64,000 nucleotides of DNA from positions 2,813,501 to 2,877,500 of the forward strand of contig NZ_CP043639.1 in NCBI RefSeq assembly GCF_014217605.1, written 5' to 3'. The notes under the pieces are model-generated. The model worked only from the letters and a program-made list of their open reading frames with translations. It did no database searches and was not told the origin of the DNA. The DNA comes from Sphingomonas sp. NBWT7. GTDB lineage: Bacteria; Pseudomonadota; Alphaproteobacteria; Sphingomonadales; Sphingomonadaceae. Position numbers and translations under genes: made by a program. Of the stretch, positions 1 through 9,151 are shown piece after piece. The number at the start of each line of letters is the position of its first letter. The first letter of the stretch is position 1.

Positions 1-459
1 ACGGCGGACGGCCGCCGCCTGCTCGTCCTGCACGGTGACGAATTCGACGCCATCACGCTTGCGCATCGCTGGCTCGCGCACGTCGGCGACCATGCCTATA
101 CGCTGCTGATGGCGGCCAACCGACTGGTCAACGCCGCGCGCCGACGGATGGGCATGCCCTATTGGTCGCTGAGCAAGCACGCCAAGGCGCGCGTCAAGAA
201 CGCCGTCGCCTTCATCTCGCGCTTCGAGGAGATCGTGGCGGAGGCGGCGGGCGCGCGGGGCGTCGATGGCGTCGTCTGCGGCCATATCCACACCGCCGAG
301 ATGCGCGAGATCGGCGGCGTTGCCTATTACAACGACGGCGACTGGGTGGAGAGCGCGACCGCGCTGGTCGAGCATCCCGACGGGCGGATGGAGATCCTCC
401 ACTGGGCCGACGTGATCGCCGGCCGCGATCGTTCCGCGCCGCTCGCGCTCGCGGCGTAA
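1..459 (+). CDS. UDP-2,3-diacylglucosamine diphosphatase-like metallophosphoesterase, C-terminal part
   Basis: The 5' end lies outside the window; reading frame 1 is open from the first base to the TAA at 457-459, giving the last 152 residues. Visible calcineurin-type motifs are HGDEFD near the start and CGHIHT about two thirds along, followed by a tail containing YNDGDWVES. These resemble LpxH-like UDP-2,3-diacylglucosamine diphosphatase family proteins, which hydrolyse pyrophosphate bonds in lipid A precursors using two metal ions. The family is broad, so true LpxH activity is inference. The next gene, a glycosyltransferase, starts 4 bp downstream, suggesting one transcript and a role in envelope glycolipids. 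Confidence 0.75.
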   Translation, partial: TADGRRLLVLHGDEFDAITLAHRWLAHVGDHAYTLLMAANRLVNAARRRMGMPYWSLSKHAKARVKNAVAFISRFEEIVAEAAGARGVDGVVCGHIHTAEMREIGGVAYYNDGDWVESATALVEHPDGRMEILHWADVIAGRDRSAPLALAA

Positions 460-463
460 CGCG

Positions 464-1480
464 ATGCGTATAGCAATCGTCACCGACGCGTGGGCGCCGC
501 AGGTCAACGGCGTCGTGCGTACGCTCGAATCGGTCATCGCCGAACTCGGCGTGCTCGGCCACGAGACGCTGGTGATCGCGCCCGACGCGTTCCGCTCGCT
601 GCCGTGCCCGACATACCCTGAGATACGCCTCGCGATCGCCGGGCGTGCCGCGGTGGGGCGCCGGATCGCCGACTTCCGCGCGGAGGCGGTGCATATCGCT
701 ACCGAAGGACCGCTGGGGCTCGCCGCGCGGCGCTGGTGCCTCGATCGCCGCCGGCCGTTCACCACCGCCTATCACACGCAATTTCCCGATTACGTCGCCG
801 CGCGCACCGGTACCGATCCCGAATGGGTGTGGCGCTTCATCCGTTGGTTCCACCAGCCGGCCGACGCCGTGCTCGTCTCGACGCCGACGATCCGGCGCGC
901 GCTTGCCGCGCACGGCATCGCGCGCACCCGCCACTGGAGCCGCGGCGTTGCGCCTACCTTCGTGCCGCACGGCGAGGTAGACCCCGTGATCGCCGCGCTG
1001 CCCGGCCCGGTCATGCTCTACGTCGGCCGCGTCGCGGTGGAGAAGAACGTCGAGGCCTTTCTCGGTGCGCCGTGCACCGGCAGTAAGGTCGTCGTCGGCG
1101 ACGGGCCCGCGCTCGCCGGGCTGCGGCAGCGCTTTCCCGGCGTTCACTTCCTCGGCGCGCGCTTCGGCGACCGCCTCGCCGCCTGCTACCGCGCGGCCGA
1201 CGTGCTCGTCTTTCCCAGCCGCACCGATACTTTCGGGCTGGTGATGATCGAGGCGCTCGCCTGCGGCACGCCCGTCGCGGCCTATCCGGTGCCGGGCCCG
1301 CTCGACGTGCTGACGCCCCGCGTCGGCGCGATGGATGCCGATCTCGCCGCCGCGATCGCTGCCGCGCTGCCGCTCGATCGCGTCGCCTGTGCGCGCGAAG
1401 GCGCGCGCTACACGTGGCGGGCGAGCGCGCAGCAGTTCCTCGGCGCGCTCCACCCGATCGATCTGCCGCACGCCGCCTGA
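464..1480 (+). CDS. GT4-family glycosyltransferase
   Basis: This 338-residue protein starts with an N-terminal Rossmann strand (MRIAIVTDAW) and the PQVNGVVRTL segment typical of GT-B glycosyltransferases of the GDP-mannose alpha-mannosyltransferase or sulfoquinovosyltransferase type. The C-terminal half carries a nucleotide-sugar site around FPSRTDTFGLVMIEALACG, the family's acidic-x7-Glu region. It probably transfers a hexose from a nucleotide sugar to a membrane lipid on the cytoplasmic side; donor and acceptor cannot be read from sequence. It follows the LpxH-like gene by 4 bp and is probably cotranscribed with it. A candidate terminator follows at 1535-1557. Confidence 0.82.
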   Translation: MRIAIVTDAWAPQVNGVVRTLESVIAELGVLGHETLVIAPDAFRSLPCPTYPEIRLAIAGRAAVGRRIADFRAEAVHIATEGPLGLAARRWCLDRRRPFTTAYHTQFPDYVAARTGTDPEWVWRFIRWFHQPADAVLVSTPTIRRALAAHGIARTRHWSRGVAPTFVPHGEVDPVIAALPGPVMLYVGRVAVEKNVEAFLGAPCTGSKVVVGDGPALAGLRQRFPGVHFLGARFGDRLAACYRAADVLVFPSRTDTFGLVMIEALACGTPVAAYPVPGPLDVLTPRVGAMDADLAAAIAAALPLDRVACAREGARYTWRASAQQFLGALHPIDLPHAA

Positions 1481-1534
1481 CGCAAGGACGCTTGCCCTTG
1501 GCGAATGCGCGCATTAAGTCGCGGCAGGTTAAGC

Positions 1535-1557
1535 GGCCGCTCCGGTAAGGGGCGGCC
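1535..1557 (+). terminator. Candidate intrinsic terminator after the glycosyltransferase
   Basis: The stem GGCCGC (1535-1540) pairs with GCGGCC (1552-1557) around an 11-nt loop and is followed directly by the T-rich stretch CTATTTGTTT. It sits 29 bp before the next start codon, so it could also form in the trcR leader. Confidence 0.45.
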
Positions 1558-1586
1558 CTATTTGTTTCTACCGAAAGGCTTTTCGC

Positions 1587-2261
1587 ATGGCACAGCCGCT
1601 CATGCCCCACGCGACCGCGTCGTGGATGGTCGACAATACGTCGCTCACCTTCGAACAGATCGCCGAATTCTGCGGCCTCCACATCCTCGAGGTGCAGGCG
1701 ATCGCCGATGATACCGCCGCGACCAAGCTCACCGGCCGCGATCCCGTGCGTACGCATGAGGTGACGCAGGAGGAGATCGACAAGGGCCAGGCCGATCCGA
1801 GCTATCGCCTGAAGATCACCAAGGGCCCCGAGCAGGTCCGCCGCACCAAGGGCCCGCGCTACACGCCGGTGTCGAAGCGGCAGGACAAGCCCGACGGCAT
1901 CGCCTGGATCATCCGCAACCACCCGGAGATCTCCGATGGCGCGATCTCCAACCTGATCGGCACGACGCGCACGACGATCGCCGCGATTCGCGACCGCTCG
2001 CACTGGAACATCAGCAACATCACGCCGAAGGATCCGGTGACGCTCGGCCTCACCACGCAGCGCGAGCTTGACGCCGCGGTGTCGAAGGCTGCGAAGAACG
2101 CGGGCGTCGAGGCGCCGGTCGACACGCGTCTCGACGGCGATCGCGAGGCGCTGATCGAGCAGCTGCGCGCCGAGCGCGAGCAGGCGGCGCGCGATGCCGA
2201 GCTGGCGGGCGATGAGGGCGTCGCCCCCAAGCCGTTCTTCGACGATCCCTTTCGCCGCTGA
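1587..2261 (+). CDS. trcR: Cell cycle transcriptional regulator TrcR (DUF1013 family)
   Basis: The 224-residue product matches the alphaproteobacterial DUF1013 family throughout: a start with MVDNTSLTFEQIA, the internal segment YTPVSKRQDKPDGIAW, and a helix-turn-helix-like stretch ending in WNISNITPKDPV. The family is known as TrcR, a DNA-binding cell-cycle regulator linked to ctrA control in alphaproteobacteria. The last 60 residues are a charged, probably coiled tail. An AAAGG ribosome-binding site lies about 9 bases before the ATG. The gene stands alone between a candidate terminator and an MBL gene, as expected for a separately regulated core gene. The regulon here is inference. Confidence 0.85.
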   Translation: MAQPLMPHATASWMVDNTSLTFEQIAEFCGLHILEVQAIADDTAATKLTGRDPVRTHEVTQEEIDKGQADPSYRLKITKGPEQVRRTKGPRYTPVSKRQDKPDGIAWIIRNHPEISDGAISNLIGTTRTTIAAIRDRSHWNISNITPKDPVTLGLTTQRELDAAVSKAAKNAGVEAPVDTRLDGDREALIEQLRAEREQAARDAELAGDEGVAPKPFFDDPFRR

Positions 2262-2361
2262 TCGGTCGCTGCACGACGGTTTCGGATCGGGCGTCGCACT
2301 GCCGGCGTTCGCCCGCCGAATTCGCTCGACGTAACGAATGTTATGCTGATACCCCCGCAGC

Positions 2362-3450
2362 ATGGCGACGGCATATCAACGCACGCTGATCGGGGATGAG
2401 GGGCTGACGCCCACCAGCTGGGCCGGTCTGACCTTTCCGTTCGGCGATCGCGGCCCGCAGCCGGGCGAGTTGCTGACGGTGATGGACGGCGTGCGCTGGT
2501 GGCGCGTGCCGATGTCGGGCCCGCTCAAGCACGTCAACGGCCTGATCCTCGACGACGGCGACGCGCTGCTCGCGATCGATACCGGCACCGCCAGCCCGCG
2601 GACGACCGAGGCGTGGCGCGCGATCCTAGAAGGGCCGCTCGCCGGCCAGCGCGTCGGGCGCATCCTGTGCACGCACATGCACCCCGATCACGTCGGGCTC
2701 GCCGGCTGGCTGTCGCGCCGCTTCGACGATGCCGGGATCGTGATGACGCGTACCGAATGGCTGATGGTTCGCATGCTCGCCGCCGACGCGAGGCCCGAGG
2801 TGCCCGAGGAGCAGCTCGATTTCTGGCGCGGCGCTGGGTGGGACGAGGAGCAGGTCGCGCGCGGCGCGGGGCGCGGCTGGTCCAATTTCGGCAAGATGAT
2901 CGCGCGCATGCCGCTCACCTACACGCGCATCCAGAACGGCGACGTGATGCGCATCGGCGGCAGCGACTGGCACGTCGTCACCGGCAACGGCCACAGCCCC
3001 GAACACGCCTGCCTCGTCGACTATGATCGCCGCGTGCTGATCGCGGGCGATCAGGTGCTGCCCAAGATCAGCTCCAACATCTCGGTTCACGTCAGCCAGA
3101 CCAACGACGATCCGCTGGGCGACTGGCTCACCTCGATCGCCAAGTTCAAGACGCTGCCAGAGGATTTGCTCGTCCTCCCCGGCCACGGCGATCCCTTCTA
3201 CGGCCTCCACACCCGGCTCGACGCGCTGCGCGACGAGCATATCGATCGGCTGGACGCGATCGTCGACCTGATGGGCGAGGGCCCGGTGCGCGCGGTGGAT
3301 TGCTTCAAGGTGCTGTTCCGCCGCCCGATCGGCCCCGACGTGATCGGCATGGCGACGGGCGAATCGCTCGCCCACCTGTGCCGCCTCGAGGTCGAGGGCC
3401 GCGCAGTGCGCGAGGTAAAGGACGGCGTGTGGTGGTTCGGACGCGCCTGA
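2362..3450 (+). CDS. MBL-fold metallo-hydrolase
   Basis: This is a 362-residue metallo-beta-lactamase-fold protein. The metal-binding motif THMHPDH lies at residues 104-110 (H105, H107, D109, H110), followed by NGHSPEH, GDQVL and LPGHGDP, which supply the remaining ligands. The C-terminal 80 residues look like the helical or winged-helix extension often seen in the glyoxalase II and LACTB2-like branch. The substrate cannot be inferred; thioester or lactone hydrolysis is typical of the superfamily. It is a single gene, convergent with purH, with a strong hairpin between them. Confidence 0.8.
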   Translation: MATAYQRTLIGDEGLTPTSWAGLTFPFGDRGPQPGELLTVMDGVRWWRVPMSGPLKHVNGLILDDGDALLAIDTGTASPRTTEAWRAILEGPLAGQRVGRILCTHMHPDHVGLAGWLSRRFDDAGIVMTRTEWLMVRMLAADARPEVPEEQLDFWRGAGWDEEQVARGAGRGWSNFGKMIARMPLTYTRIQNGDVMRIGGSDWHVVTGNGHSPEHACLVDYDRRVLIAGDQVLPKISSNISVHVSQTNDDPLGDWLTSIAKFKTLPEDLLVLPGHGDPFYGLHTRLDALRDEHIDRLDAIVDLMGEGPVRAVDCFKVLFRRPIGPDVIGMATGESLAHLCRLEVEGRAVREVKDGVWWFGRA

Positions 3451-3466
3451 CGCCTCGCTGACGCTG

Positions 3467-3490
3467 CCGCCCCGGACAATGCCGGGGCGG
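3467..3490. terminator. Hairpin between convergent MBL gene and purH
   Basis: A perfect 9-bp inverted repeat CCGCCCCGG / CCGGGGCGG flanks a 6-nt loop and lies between two convergent stop codons. It has no T tract on either side, so bidirectional termination is inferred from position and stability. Confidence 0.5.
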
Positions 3491-3513
3491 GCGTTGGGTC
3501 GATCCGCCGCGCC

Positions 3514-5085
3514 TCAATGTCGGAAGTGGCGCATCCCGCTGAAAACCATTGCCAGCCCCGCCTCGTCGGCGGCCGCGATCACCTCGGCATCGCGGATCGA
3601 GCCGCCCGGCTGAATCACCGCCGTCGCACCCGCCTCGACCGCCGCCATCAGGCCGTCGGCGAACGGAAAGAACGCGTCCGAGGCGACCGCCGAGCCGATC
3701 GTGCGCGGCTGGCCCCAGCCCGCCTTGTCCGCCGCGTCCTTTGCCTTCCACGCCGCGATCCGCGCCGATTCGAGCCGATTCATCTGCCCCGCGCCGACGC
3801 CCGCGGTGCTACCGTCCTTGGCATAGACGATCGCGTTCGACTTGACGTGCTTCGCCACCGACCAGGCGAAGCGGCAGTCGGCCAGTTCCTGCGGCGTCGG
3901 CTGGCGCTTGGTCACCACCTTGAGCATGTCGTCCGACAGCACACCGCCATCGCGCGACTGGACCAGCCAGCCGCCGGCGATCGTCTTCGCGGTCAGCCCG
4001 CCGCGCGCCGGATCGGGTAGGCTGCCGGTAAGCAGCAGGCGCAGGTTCTTCTTCGCCGCGAACAGCGCGATCGCTTCCTCGTCGGCATCGGGCGCCACGA
4101 CGACTTCGGTGAAGATGCCGGTGATCGCCCGCGCCGTTGCCGCGTCGAGCGTGCGGTTGAGCGCGATGATCCCGCCGAACGCCGACACGGTGTCGCACGC
4201 GAACGCCGCCTCATACGCTTCGGCGAGCGACGCGCCGGTCGCGACGCCGCACGGATTGGCATGCTTGACGATGACGCACGTCGGGCCCGCGTCGCGGAAC
4301 TCGCTCACCAGCTCTAGCGCAGCATCGGCGTCGTTCAGGTTGTTGTACGACAGCTCCTTGCCCTGCACCTGTCGCGCCTGGCCGATCCCTGGCGTTGCAG
4401 GGCCCGCGTGCCGGTAGAAGGCCGCCTGTTGGTGCGGGTTCTCGCCGTAGCGCAGCACCCTCGGCGCCTCGAGCACGAAGGGCAGCGTCGCCGGGAAACG
4501 CTCGCCTTGGTCGGCGAAGCCGAACCAGCTCGCGATCATCGAATCGTACGTCGCGGTTGCGGCGAACGCCTTGGCGGCGAGCCGCTTGCGCTCGTCGAAC
4601 GTCGTCTCGCCGCGCGCGACGATCTCATAGTCGGCGGGATCGGTGACGATCGCGACGAAAGCGTGGTTCTTCGCTGCCGAGCGCACCATGCTCGGCCCGC
4701 CGATGTCGATATTCTCGATCACCTCGGGCCGCTCGGCGCCCTTCGCCACCGTCTGCGCGAAGGGATAGAGGTTGACGACGACGAGGTCGATCGCGCCGAT
4801 CTGATGTTCCCCCATTGCCGCGGCGTGTGCCGGATCGTCGCGCACCGCGAGCAGCCCGCCGTGCACCATCGGGTGCAGCGTCTTGACGCGCCCGTCCATC
4901 ATCTCGGGGAAGCCGGTGAGATCGGATACGTCCCGCACCTCCAGCCCGGCGTCGCGCAGCGCCTTCGCGGTGCCCCCCGTCGACACCAGTTCGACCCCGC
5001 GCCCGGCGAGCGTTCGGGCGAGATCGACGACGCCGGTCTTGTCGGAAACGGAGAGCAGCGCGCGCTTGATGGCGATCGTGGTCAT
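3514..5085 (-). CDS. purH: Bifunctional AICAR formyltransferase / IMP cyclohydrolase
   Basis: The 523-residue protein catalyses the last two steps of de novo purine synthesis: formylation of AICAR with 10-formyl-THF and closure to IMP. The N-terminal cyclohydrolase half (about 1-200) begins with [10 protein letters not shown] and contains STGGTAKAL and DGRVKTLHP. The C-terminal transformylase half contains the catalytic KHANPCG and LRYGENPHQ. The end at SGMRHFRH is typical. I placed the start at the ATG whose product begins [11 protein letters not shown]. The frame stays open for 65 codons upstream, but that extension is Arg-rich, low-complexity and not family-like. It lies 86 bp after the heparinase-family gene, probably in the same operon. 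Confidence 0.95.
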   Translation of the reverse strand: MTTIAIKRALLSVSDKTGVVDLARTLAGRGVELVSTGGTAKALRDAGLEVRDVSDLTGFPEMMDGRVKTLHPMVHGGLLAVRDDPAHAAAMGEHQIGAIDLVVVNLYPFAQTVAKGAERPEVIENIDIGGPSMVRSAAKNHAFVAIVTDPADYEIVARGETTFDERKRLAAKAFAATATYDSMIASWFGFADQGERFPATLPFVLEAPRVLRYGENPHQQAAFYRHAGPATPGIGQARQVQGKELSYNNLNDADAALELVSEFRDAGPTCVIVKHANPCGVATGASLAEAYEAAFACDTVSAFGGIIALNRTLDAATARAITGIFTEVVVAPDADEEAIALFAAKKNLRLLLTGSLPDPARGGLTAKTIAGGWLVQSRDGGVLSDDMLKVVTKRQPTPQELADCRFAWSVAKHVKSNAIVYAKDGSTAGVGAGQMNRLESARIAAWKAKDAADKAGWGQPRTIGSAVASDAFFPFADGLMAAVEAGATAVIQPGGSIRDAEVIAAADEAGLAMVFSGMRHFRH

Positions 5086-5171
5086 GGGCGATCCTGTTGC
5101 GGCCGCGCGCCCCGCCGGTCGATCGGCAGCCTTGCGCGCTCGGGTGGAAAGAACGCCGCGGCCTTTACCCG

Positions 5172-6905
5172 TCAGCGCGCGCGCTTCAAGGCCCAGCCGA
5201 CTGTCGCGCCGCCCGCCTCGGCGCTGCCGGCGATGACGAGCTGCTGCGTCGCGATCGGCCGCCCCTCGCCATCGATCCACAGACTGTCCTCGACTGCCAG
5301 CATCCCGTCGCGCGTCCGGAACTGCCAGATCGCGCCGCCGGGGACGCGTAGCACCGCGCCGAGCCCGTCGGCGGTCGGCGACGCTTCGACGCCCTGGCCG
5401 AGATGGAAGCGGATCGCGAACGGCGTCGCGCCCGGCTTGCGCCGCTTGCCCTTGGGCAGCAGCACGTCGTCGCCGCGCACTTCCTTGCCGTCGCCCGTCA
5501 GCACCAGCTGGCGGCGGTGGACGAAGCCGTGACGGCGCACATAGCCGTCATGGCTCGCCTCGATCCGGCTCGCACCCTCCGATTCCTGCCGCACCAGTTC
5601 GACTTCGGCGACGCCGCGACCGAGCGTGCCATCGGCGTGGATCGCGGTGGAATTGGTGTCCGCCAGCGTCAATGTCGAATGCGCCGCGGTCGTGCGCAGC
5701 CCCTCGATCAGTTGCCTGGGCAGCCACGCATCGGCTGCGCGCGCGCCGCCGCAGTTGACGATGATGCGCGCGGGCCCGTCGGAGAGTTCGAACGCCAGCG
5801 TCGAGGCGCAGCCGCCGTCGACGACGCGCGCAACCGGCGGGGGTGCGGCGTCGACGATCAATACCACGCCTGCCGCCGCAAGCCGCTGATAGCCCCAGTC
5901 GCGGGCCTGGCGCAGCGGGCGCGTGCGGATGCCGCTCGCCGCGATCACTTGCGCCACGGTATCTGCCGGCACTGGGCCGCCTCCCTGCCAGCTCGCCAGC
6001 CCGCGATCGGCGTGGCAGCTGCCGAGCAGCGCGGGCACGATCCGCACCATCGCCTCGTGCGCGAAGTCGGGCAGCTCGAGCCGCCGCGCGGCATAGCTCT
6101 CGCGCAGCATGACGAGGAGGGCAAGGAGATCGAGCAGCGCTTCGGGGCAGCGGTTCACCACGCCGCCGTCGTCGTACAGCGCGCCGCCGATCGCGCGGCT
6201 CAGCCCCGCCTCACCGAATGCACGCCGCGGGTCGCCGCCGGGGATCAGCAGCCCGGCCGCGACGACGCCGCACCATGCCGCCACCCGCGCCGGCCCGGCC
6301 AGCGCCTTGTCCGCGCTGCGATCGATGTGCCGCGCGCCGCGCGCCAGCGCGTTCAGCACCTTGGAGCGGTAGATGAGGTCGGTCGACGACAGGATCAGCG
6401 GCGCGTGCGCGGTCCAGAACAGGATCCGCCGCCCCCACAGATCGGGCCGCCACGCCGCCGCCGTCACCTTTTCGCCATGCGCCGCCAGCCAGCGCTCCAT
6501 CAGCGATTCGGCGACCGGCGATGCCTGGACTCGCGTCGCGACGCTCGACAAGTCGCGCAGCCAGGCGAAGCTGTGGAGATAGTCGGCGAACCCGGCGGAC
6601 GGCGCGAGCGTGCGCAGGTCAAGCCCCTCGATCGCGTGGCTTTCGCCGCGGAACTGGATCCGCCCGGCGAGCAGCGCCTGCCCGCGCGCGACGTCGCCGA
6701 ACAGCGGATCGTCGGGCACGGCGATCAGCTTCAGCGGATAGCGGCCCTTCAGCCTCAGCTCGTGGATCGGCGTGCGCCACGTCAGTCGGTGGAAGCGATC
6801 GGTGAGGCGTTCGGCGAGCGACAGGCCCTTGTCGCCGCCGACGCGCATCAGCCGCTTGCCCTCGTCGATCCCGTCGGGGCTGGTATCCTGGTCGGCTTCG
6901 CTCAT
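5172..6905 (-). CDS. Heparinase II/III family protein
   Basis: The 577-residue protein has an N-terminal alpha/alpha-toroid region (about 1-300) and a C-terminal beta-sandwich (about 330-577) matching heparinase II/III-like polysaccharide lyase proteins; features include [30 protein letters not shown] and [13 protein letters not shown]. No Sec signal is evident at the N-terminus, so the cellular site is uncertain. Members are common in sphingomonads between rpe and purH. The substrate, an exopolysaccharide or glycosaminoglycan-like polymer, is unknown. Its ATG overlaps the rpe stop codon by 4 bp, so it is translationally coupled to rpe. Confidence 0.8.
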   Translation of the reverse strand: MSEADQDTSPDGIDEGKRLMRVGGDKGLSLAERLTDRFHRLTWRTPIHELRLKGRYPLKLIAVPDDPLFGDVARGQALLAGRIQFRGESHAIEGLDLRTLAPSAGFADYLHSFAWLRDLSSVATRVQASPVAESLMERWLAAHGEKVTAAAWRPDLWGRRILFWTAHAPLILSSTDLIYRSKVLNALARGARHIDRSADKALAGPARVAAWCGVVAAGLLIPGGDPRRAFGEAGLSRAIGGALYDDGGVVNRCPEALLDLLALLVMLRESYAARRLELPDFAHEAMVRIVPALLGSCHADRGLASWQGGGPVPADTVAQVIAASGIRTRPLRQARDWGYQRLAAAGVVLIVDAAPPPVARVVDGGCASTLAFELSDGPARIIVNCGGARAADAWLPRQLIEGLRTTAAHSTLTLADTNSTAIHADGTLGRGVAEVELVRQESEGASRIEASHDGYVRRHGFVHRRQLVLTGDGKEVRGDDVLLPKGKRRKPGATPFAIRFHLGQGVEASPTADGLGAVLRVPGGAIWQFRTRDGMLAVEDSLWIDGEGRPIATQQLVIAGSAEAGGATVGWALKRAR

Positions 6906-7561
6906 CCGCCGCGCAGCGCGCGGATGTTGGCGGCATAGGCATCGGGGCCGCCGCGGAAGGTGGCGGTGCCGGCGACGAGCGCGTCCGCCCCCGCGGCAAT
7001 CGCGCGGACGGCAGTGTCGGCGTCGATCCCGCCGTCGACCTCCAGATCGATGTCCCGCCCGCTCGCGTCGATCATCTTGCGGATCGCGGCGATCTTCTTG
7101 AGCTGCCCGTCGAGGAAGCTCTGCCCACCAAAGCCGGGGTTGACGCTCATCACCAGGACCAAATCGACCATGTCGATGAGGTAATCGAGCATCTTCGCCG
7201 GTGTGCCCGGGTTCAGGACGACGCCCGCGCGCAGGCCGAGCGACTTGATGTGCTGGATCGAGCGGTGAATGTGCGGCCCCGCCTCTGGATGGACGGTGAT
7301 CGTGTTTGCGCCGGCCTCGGCGAAGGCGTCGAGATAGCGGTCGACCGGCGAGATCATCAGGTGGACGTCAAAGGGCTTCGCGGTGTGCGGGCGCAGCGCC
7401 TTCACCACCGCCGGGCCGATCGTGATGTTGGGCACGAAATGCCCGTCCATCACGTCGATATGGATCCAGTCCGCCCCCGCCGCGTCGATCGCGCGCACTT
7501 CCTCGCCCAGCTTGGCGAAATCGGCGGACAGGATGGACGGGGCGATGCGGACGGGCTTCAT
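6902..7561 (-). CDS. rpe: Ribulose-phosphate 3-epimerase
   Basis: The 219-residue TIM-barrel enzyme interconverts ribulose 5-phosphate and xylulose 5-phosphate in the pentose phosphate pathway. Family motifs are clear: [16 protein letters not shown] at the N-terminus, [12 protein letters not shown] with metal-binding His and Asp, [11 protein letters not shown] and EVDGGID near the C-terminus. I chose the ATG giving MKPVRIAPS, because six extra upstream codons match nothing in the family. It lies 27 bp after rsmB and overlaps the heparinase-family gene by 4 bp. Confidence 0.95.
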   Translation of the reverse strand: MKPVRIAPSILSADFAKLGEEVRAIDAAGADWIHIDVMDGHFVPNITIGPAVVKALRPHTAKPFDVHLMISPVDRYLDAFAEAGANTITVHPEAGPHIHRSIQHIKSLGLRAGVVLNPGTPAKMLDYLIDMVDLVLVMSVNPGFGGQSFLDGQLKKIAAIRKMIDASGRDIDLEVDGGIDADTAVRAIAAGADALVAGTATFRGGPDAYAANIRALRGG

Positions 7562-7588
7562 GGTCGCCTGCGTTAACAAGCGTTGCCG

Positions 7589-8905
7589 TCAGGCGGAAGC
7601 GCGCACGAGCCGGACGACGAAAAAGCCGTCGCACCCGCCTTCAGCCGCGAGCGTGCCGGGCAGCGTGCGCAAATAGCCGCGGTCGTGCGCGGCGAACCCC
7701 GCAGGCAGCTCGCCCGTAGCCGGCGGATCGACGCGGTAATCGGGATGATCGGCGAGGAAGCGCGTGAGCTGATCCTCGCCCTCGGCGCGCTCGAGCGAGC
7801 AGGTGGCGTAGACCAGTCGGCCGCCCGGCCGCACCCACTCGGCTGCCCGCGCGAGCAGCTGTGCCTGCAACGCCGCCATGTCGGCGACGATCGCGGCGTG
7901 CGCGCGGTACAGCACGTCGGGGTGGCGGCGAAAGATGCCCGTCGCGCTGCACGGCGCGTCGATCAGCAGCGCGTCGACCGGGACGGGCGGCGCCCAGTGC
8001 AGCGCGTCGGCGATGACGACCTTGGCCGGCAAACCGGTGCGCGCCAGATTCTCGTGCAGCCGCGCCGCGCGCGCGGGCGACACCTCGAGCGCCGTCACGT
8101 TCCAGCCGGCGGCGGCGAGTTGCATCGTCTTGCCGCCGGGCGCGGCGCACAGATCGATCACCTCGCCGGCCCCACGCCCGAGCAGCCGCGCCGGCAGCGA
8201 CGCCGCGACGTCCTGCACCCACCATTTGCCCTCGGCGTAGCCGGGCAGCCGCGCCACCGGGCCGGCGTCCACCAGCCGGCGCTGATCGGGGGCGAGCGCC
8301 AGCCCGTCGGGCGCGAGCGCGTCGGGATCGGCGAGCGTCAGATCGAGCGGGGGCGGGGCGGCGATCGCTGCTGCCGCCGCTGCAACCGCTGCTTCCCCCC
8401 ATGCCGCGCGCCACCGCTCCGCCACCGCCGGCGGCAGGGTCGGCACGTCCGGCAGCGTTGCGCCGCCACGTGTCAGCGATCCGAACACGCCGTGAACCAG
8501 CTTGCGCGGGCCGCCGTCGACCAAAGGCAGCACCGTCGCGATCGCGGCGTGAGGCGGGGTGCCGAGCGCCAGCGCCTGGACGAGCGCGATGCGCAGTGCG
8601 GTGCGCGCCTTGGCGTCGTCCGGCAGCCGCTGCCGGGTCGCGCTGTCGATCACCGCGTCGAGATCGGGCAGGCGGCGCAGCGCCTCCGCGGCGATCGCGT
8701 GCGCCAGGCCGCGGTCGTTCGCCTCGGCGAGGTCGCGCGTCGCGGCGGGCAGCGCAGCTTCCAGCGGATCGCCGCGGCGCAGCACCGCGTCGAGCAGTCG
8801 CATCGCCGCGCGGCGTGCCGCGGTGCCCGGCGGATCGGCGGGACGACGGTTGGGTGCAGCGGGGCGGGGAGGGCGGGGGTTGGCGGGGGCAGGCATCGGC
8901 CCCAT
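7589..8905 (-). CDS. rsmB: RsmB/NOP family 16S rRNA (cytosine-C5) methyltransferase
   Basis: The 438-residue protein has an N-terminal NusB-like helical domain (about 30-160) and a C-terminal Rossmann SAM-dependent methyltransferase domain. Catalytic motifs are visible: DLCAAPGGKTMQ (SAM binding), LIDAPCSATG (motif IV PC) and YATCSLERAEGE (motif VI TC, catalytic Cys). The family methylates a cytosine in 16S rRNA. The first 30 residues are Pro/Arg/Ala-rich, so the start could be this ATG or the one three codons later (8896). It leads the rsmB-rpe-heparinase-purH strand and is divergent from the SDHAF4-like gene. Confidence 0.88.
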   Translation of the reverse strand: MGPMPAPANPRPPRPAAPNRRPADPPGTAARRAAMRLLDAVLRRGDPLEAALPAATRDLAEANDRGLAHAIAAEALRRLPDLDAVIDSATRQRLPDDAKARTALRIALVQALALGTPPHAAIATVLPLVDGGPRKLVHGVFGSLTRGGATLPDVPTLPPAVAERWRAAWGEAAVAAAAAAIAAPPPLDLTLADPDALAPDGLALAPDQRRLVDAGPVARLPGYAEGKWWVQDVAASLPARLLGRGAGEVIDLCAAPGGKTMQLAAAGWNVTALEVSPARAARLHENLARTGLPAKVVIADALHWAPPVPVDALLIDAPCSATGIFRRHPDVLYRAHAAIVADMAALQAQLLARAAEWVRPGGRLVYATCSLERAEGEDQLTRFLADHPDYRVDPPATGELPAGFAAHDRGYLRTLPGTLAAEGGCDGFFVVRLVRASA

Positions 8906-8937
8906 GTGGCGGGTGAACGCCGCAACCGGAAGAGCCG

Positions 8938-9099
8938 ATGTCGAAGCGCCCTGCCCATGTGAAGCCGCCGGCCTATCTCACCCCCAATACGCCGGTACCC
9001 AAGCCCGAGCCAGTGAAGCGGCCCGAGCACGATCCGCTCGGCCGCGATCCCGTCCGCTACGGCGATTGGGAGAAGAAGGGCATCGCGATCGATTTCTAA
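8938..9099 (+). CDS. DUF1674 / SDHAF4-like small protein (succinate dehydrogenase assembly factor type)
   Basis: This 53-residue gene encodes the characteristic C-terminal box HDPLGRDPVRYGDWEKKG followed by DF and the stop codon. That is the signature of DUF1674, the family of mitochondrial SDHAF4/Sdh8, which binds flavinylated SdhA during complex II assembly. The N-terminus is Lys/Pro-rich and probably disordered. An AGAG motif precedes the ATG. It is divergent from rsmB, whose start is 32 bp away, and is followed by an intrinsic terminator, so it is probably monocistronic. A role in bacterial SDH assembly is inferred from the eukaryotic family. Confidence 0.82.
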   Translation: MSKRPAHVKPPAYLTPNTPVPKPEPVKRPEHDPLGRDPVRYGDWEKKGIAIDF

Positions 9100-9107
9100 T
9101 CTAAATC

Positions 9108-9146
9108 AAGACGCCCCCGGAACGATCGCGACGGGCGGGCGTCTTT
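9108..9146 (+). terminator. Intrinsic terminator after the SDHAF4-like gene
   Basis: The stem AAGACGCCC (9108-9116) pairs perfectly with GGGCGTCTT (9137-9145) and continues into TTT. It begins 9 bp after the stop codon, an arrangement typical of rho-independent terminators. It also precedes the AsmA-family start by only 6 bp, so that gene either shares this leader or has a promoter inside it. Confidence 0.6.
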
Positions 9147-9151
9147 GCGCG

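Noticed and set aside
1514..1532. Pair of TTAA boxes upstream of trcR as a CtrA site
   Set aside because: The two TTAA tetramers are separated by 11 nt instead of the 7 nt that CtrA binding requires.
5086..5280. 65-codon N-terminal extension of purH
   Set aside because: The frame is open but the translation is Arg/Ala-rich, overlaps the end of the heparinase-family gene, and the family starts at the [11 protein letters not shown] position.
4408..5532. Long open frames opposite purH, the heparinase-family gene, the AsmA gene and the alpha-2-macroglobulin gene
   Set aside because: They are Arg/Ala/Asp-rich shadows caused by high GC content, without motifs, ribosome-binding sites or family resemblance.
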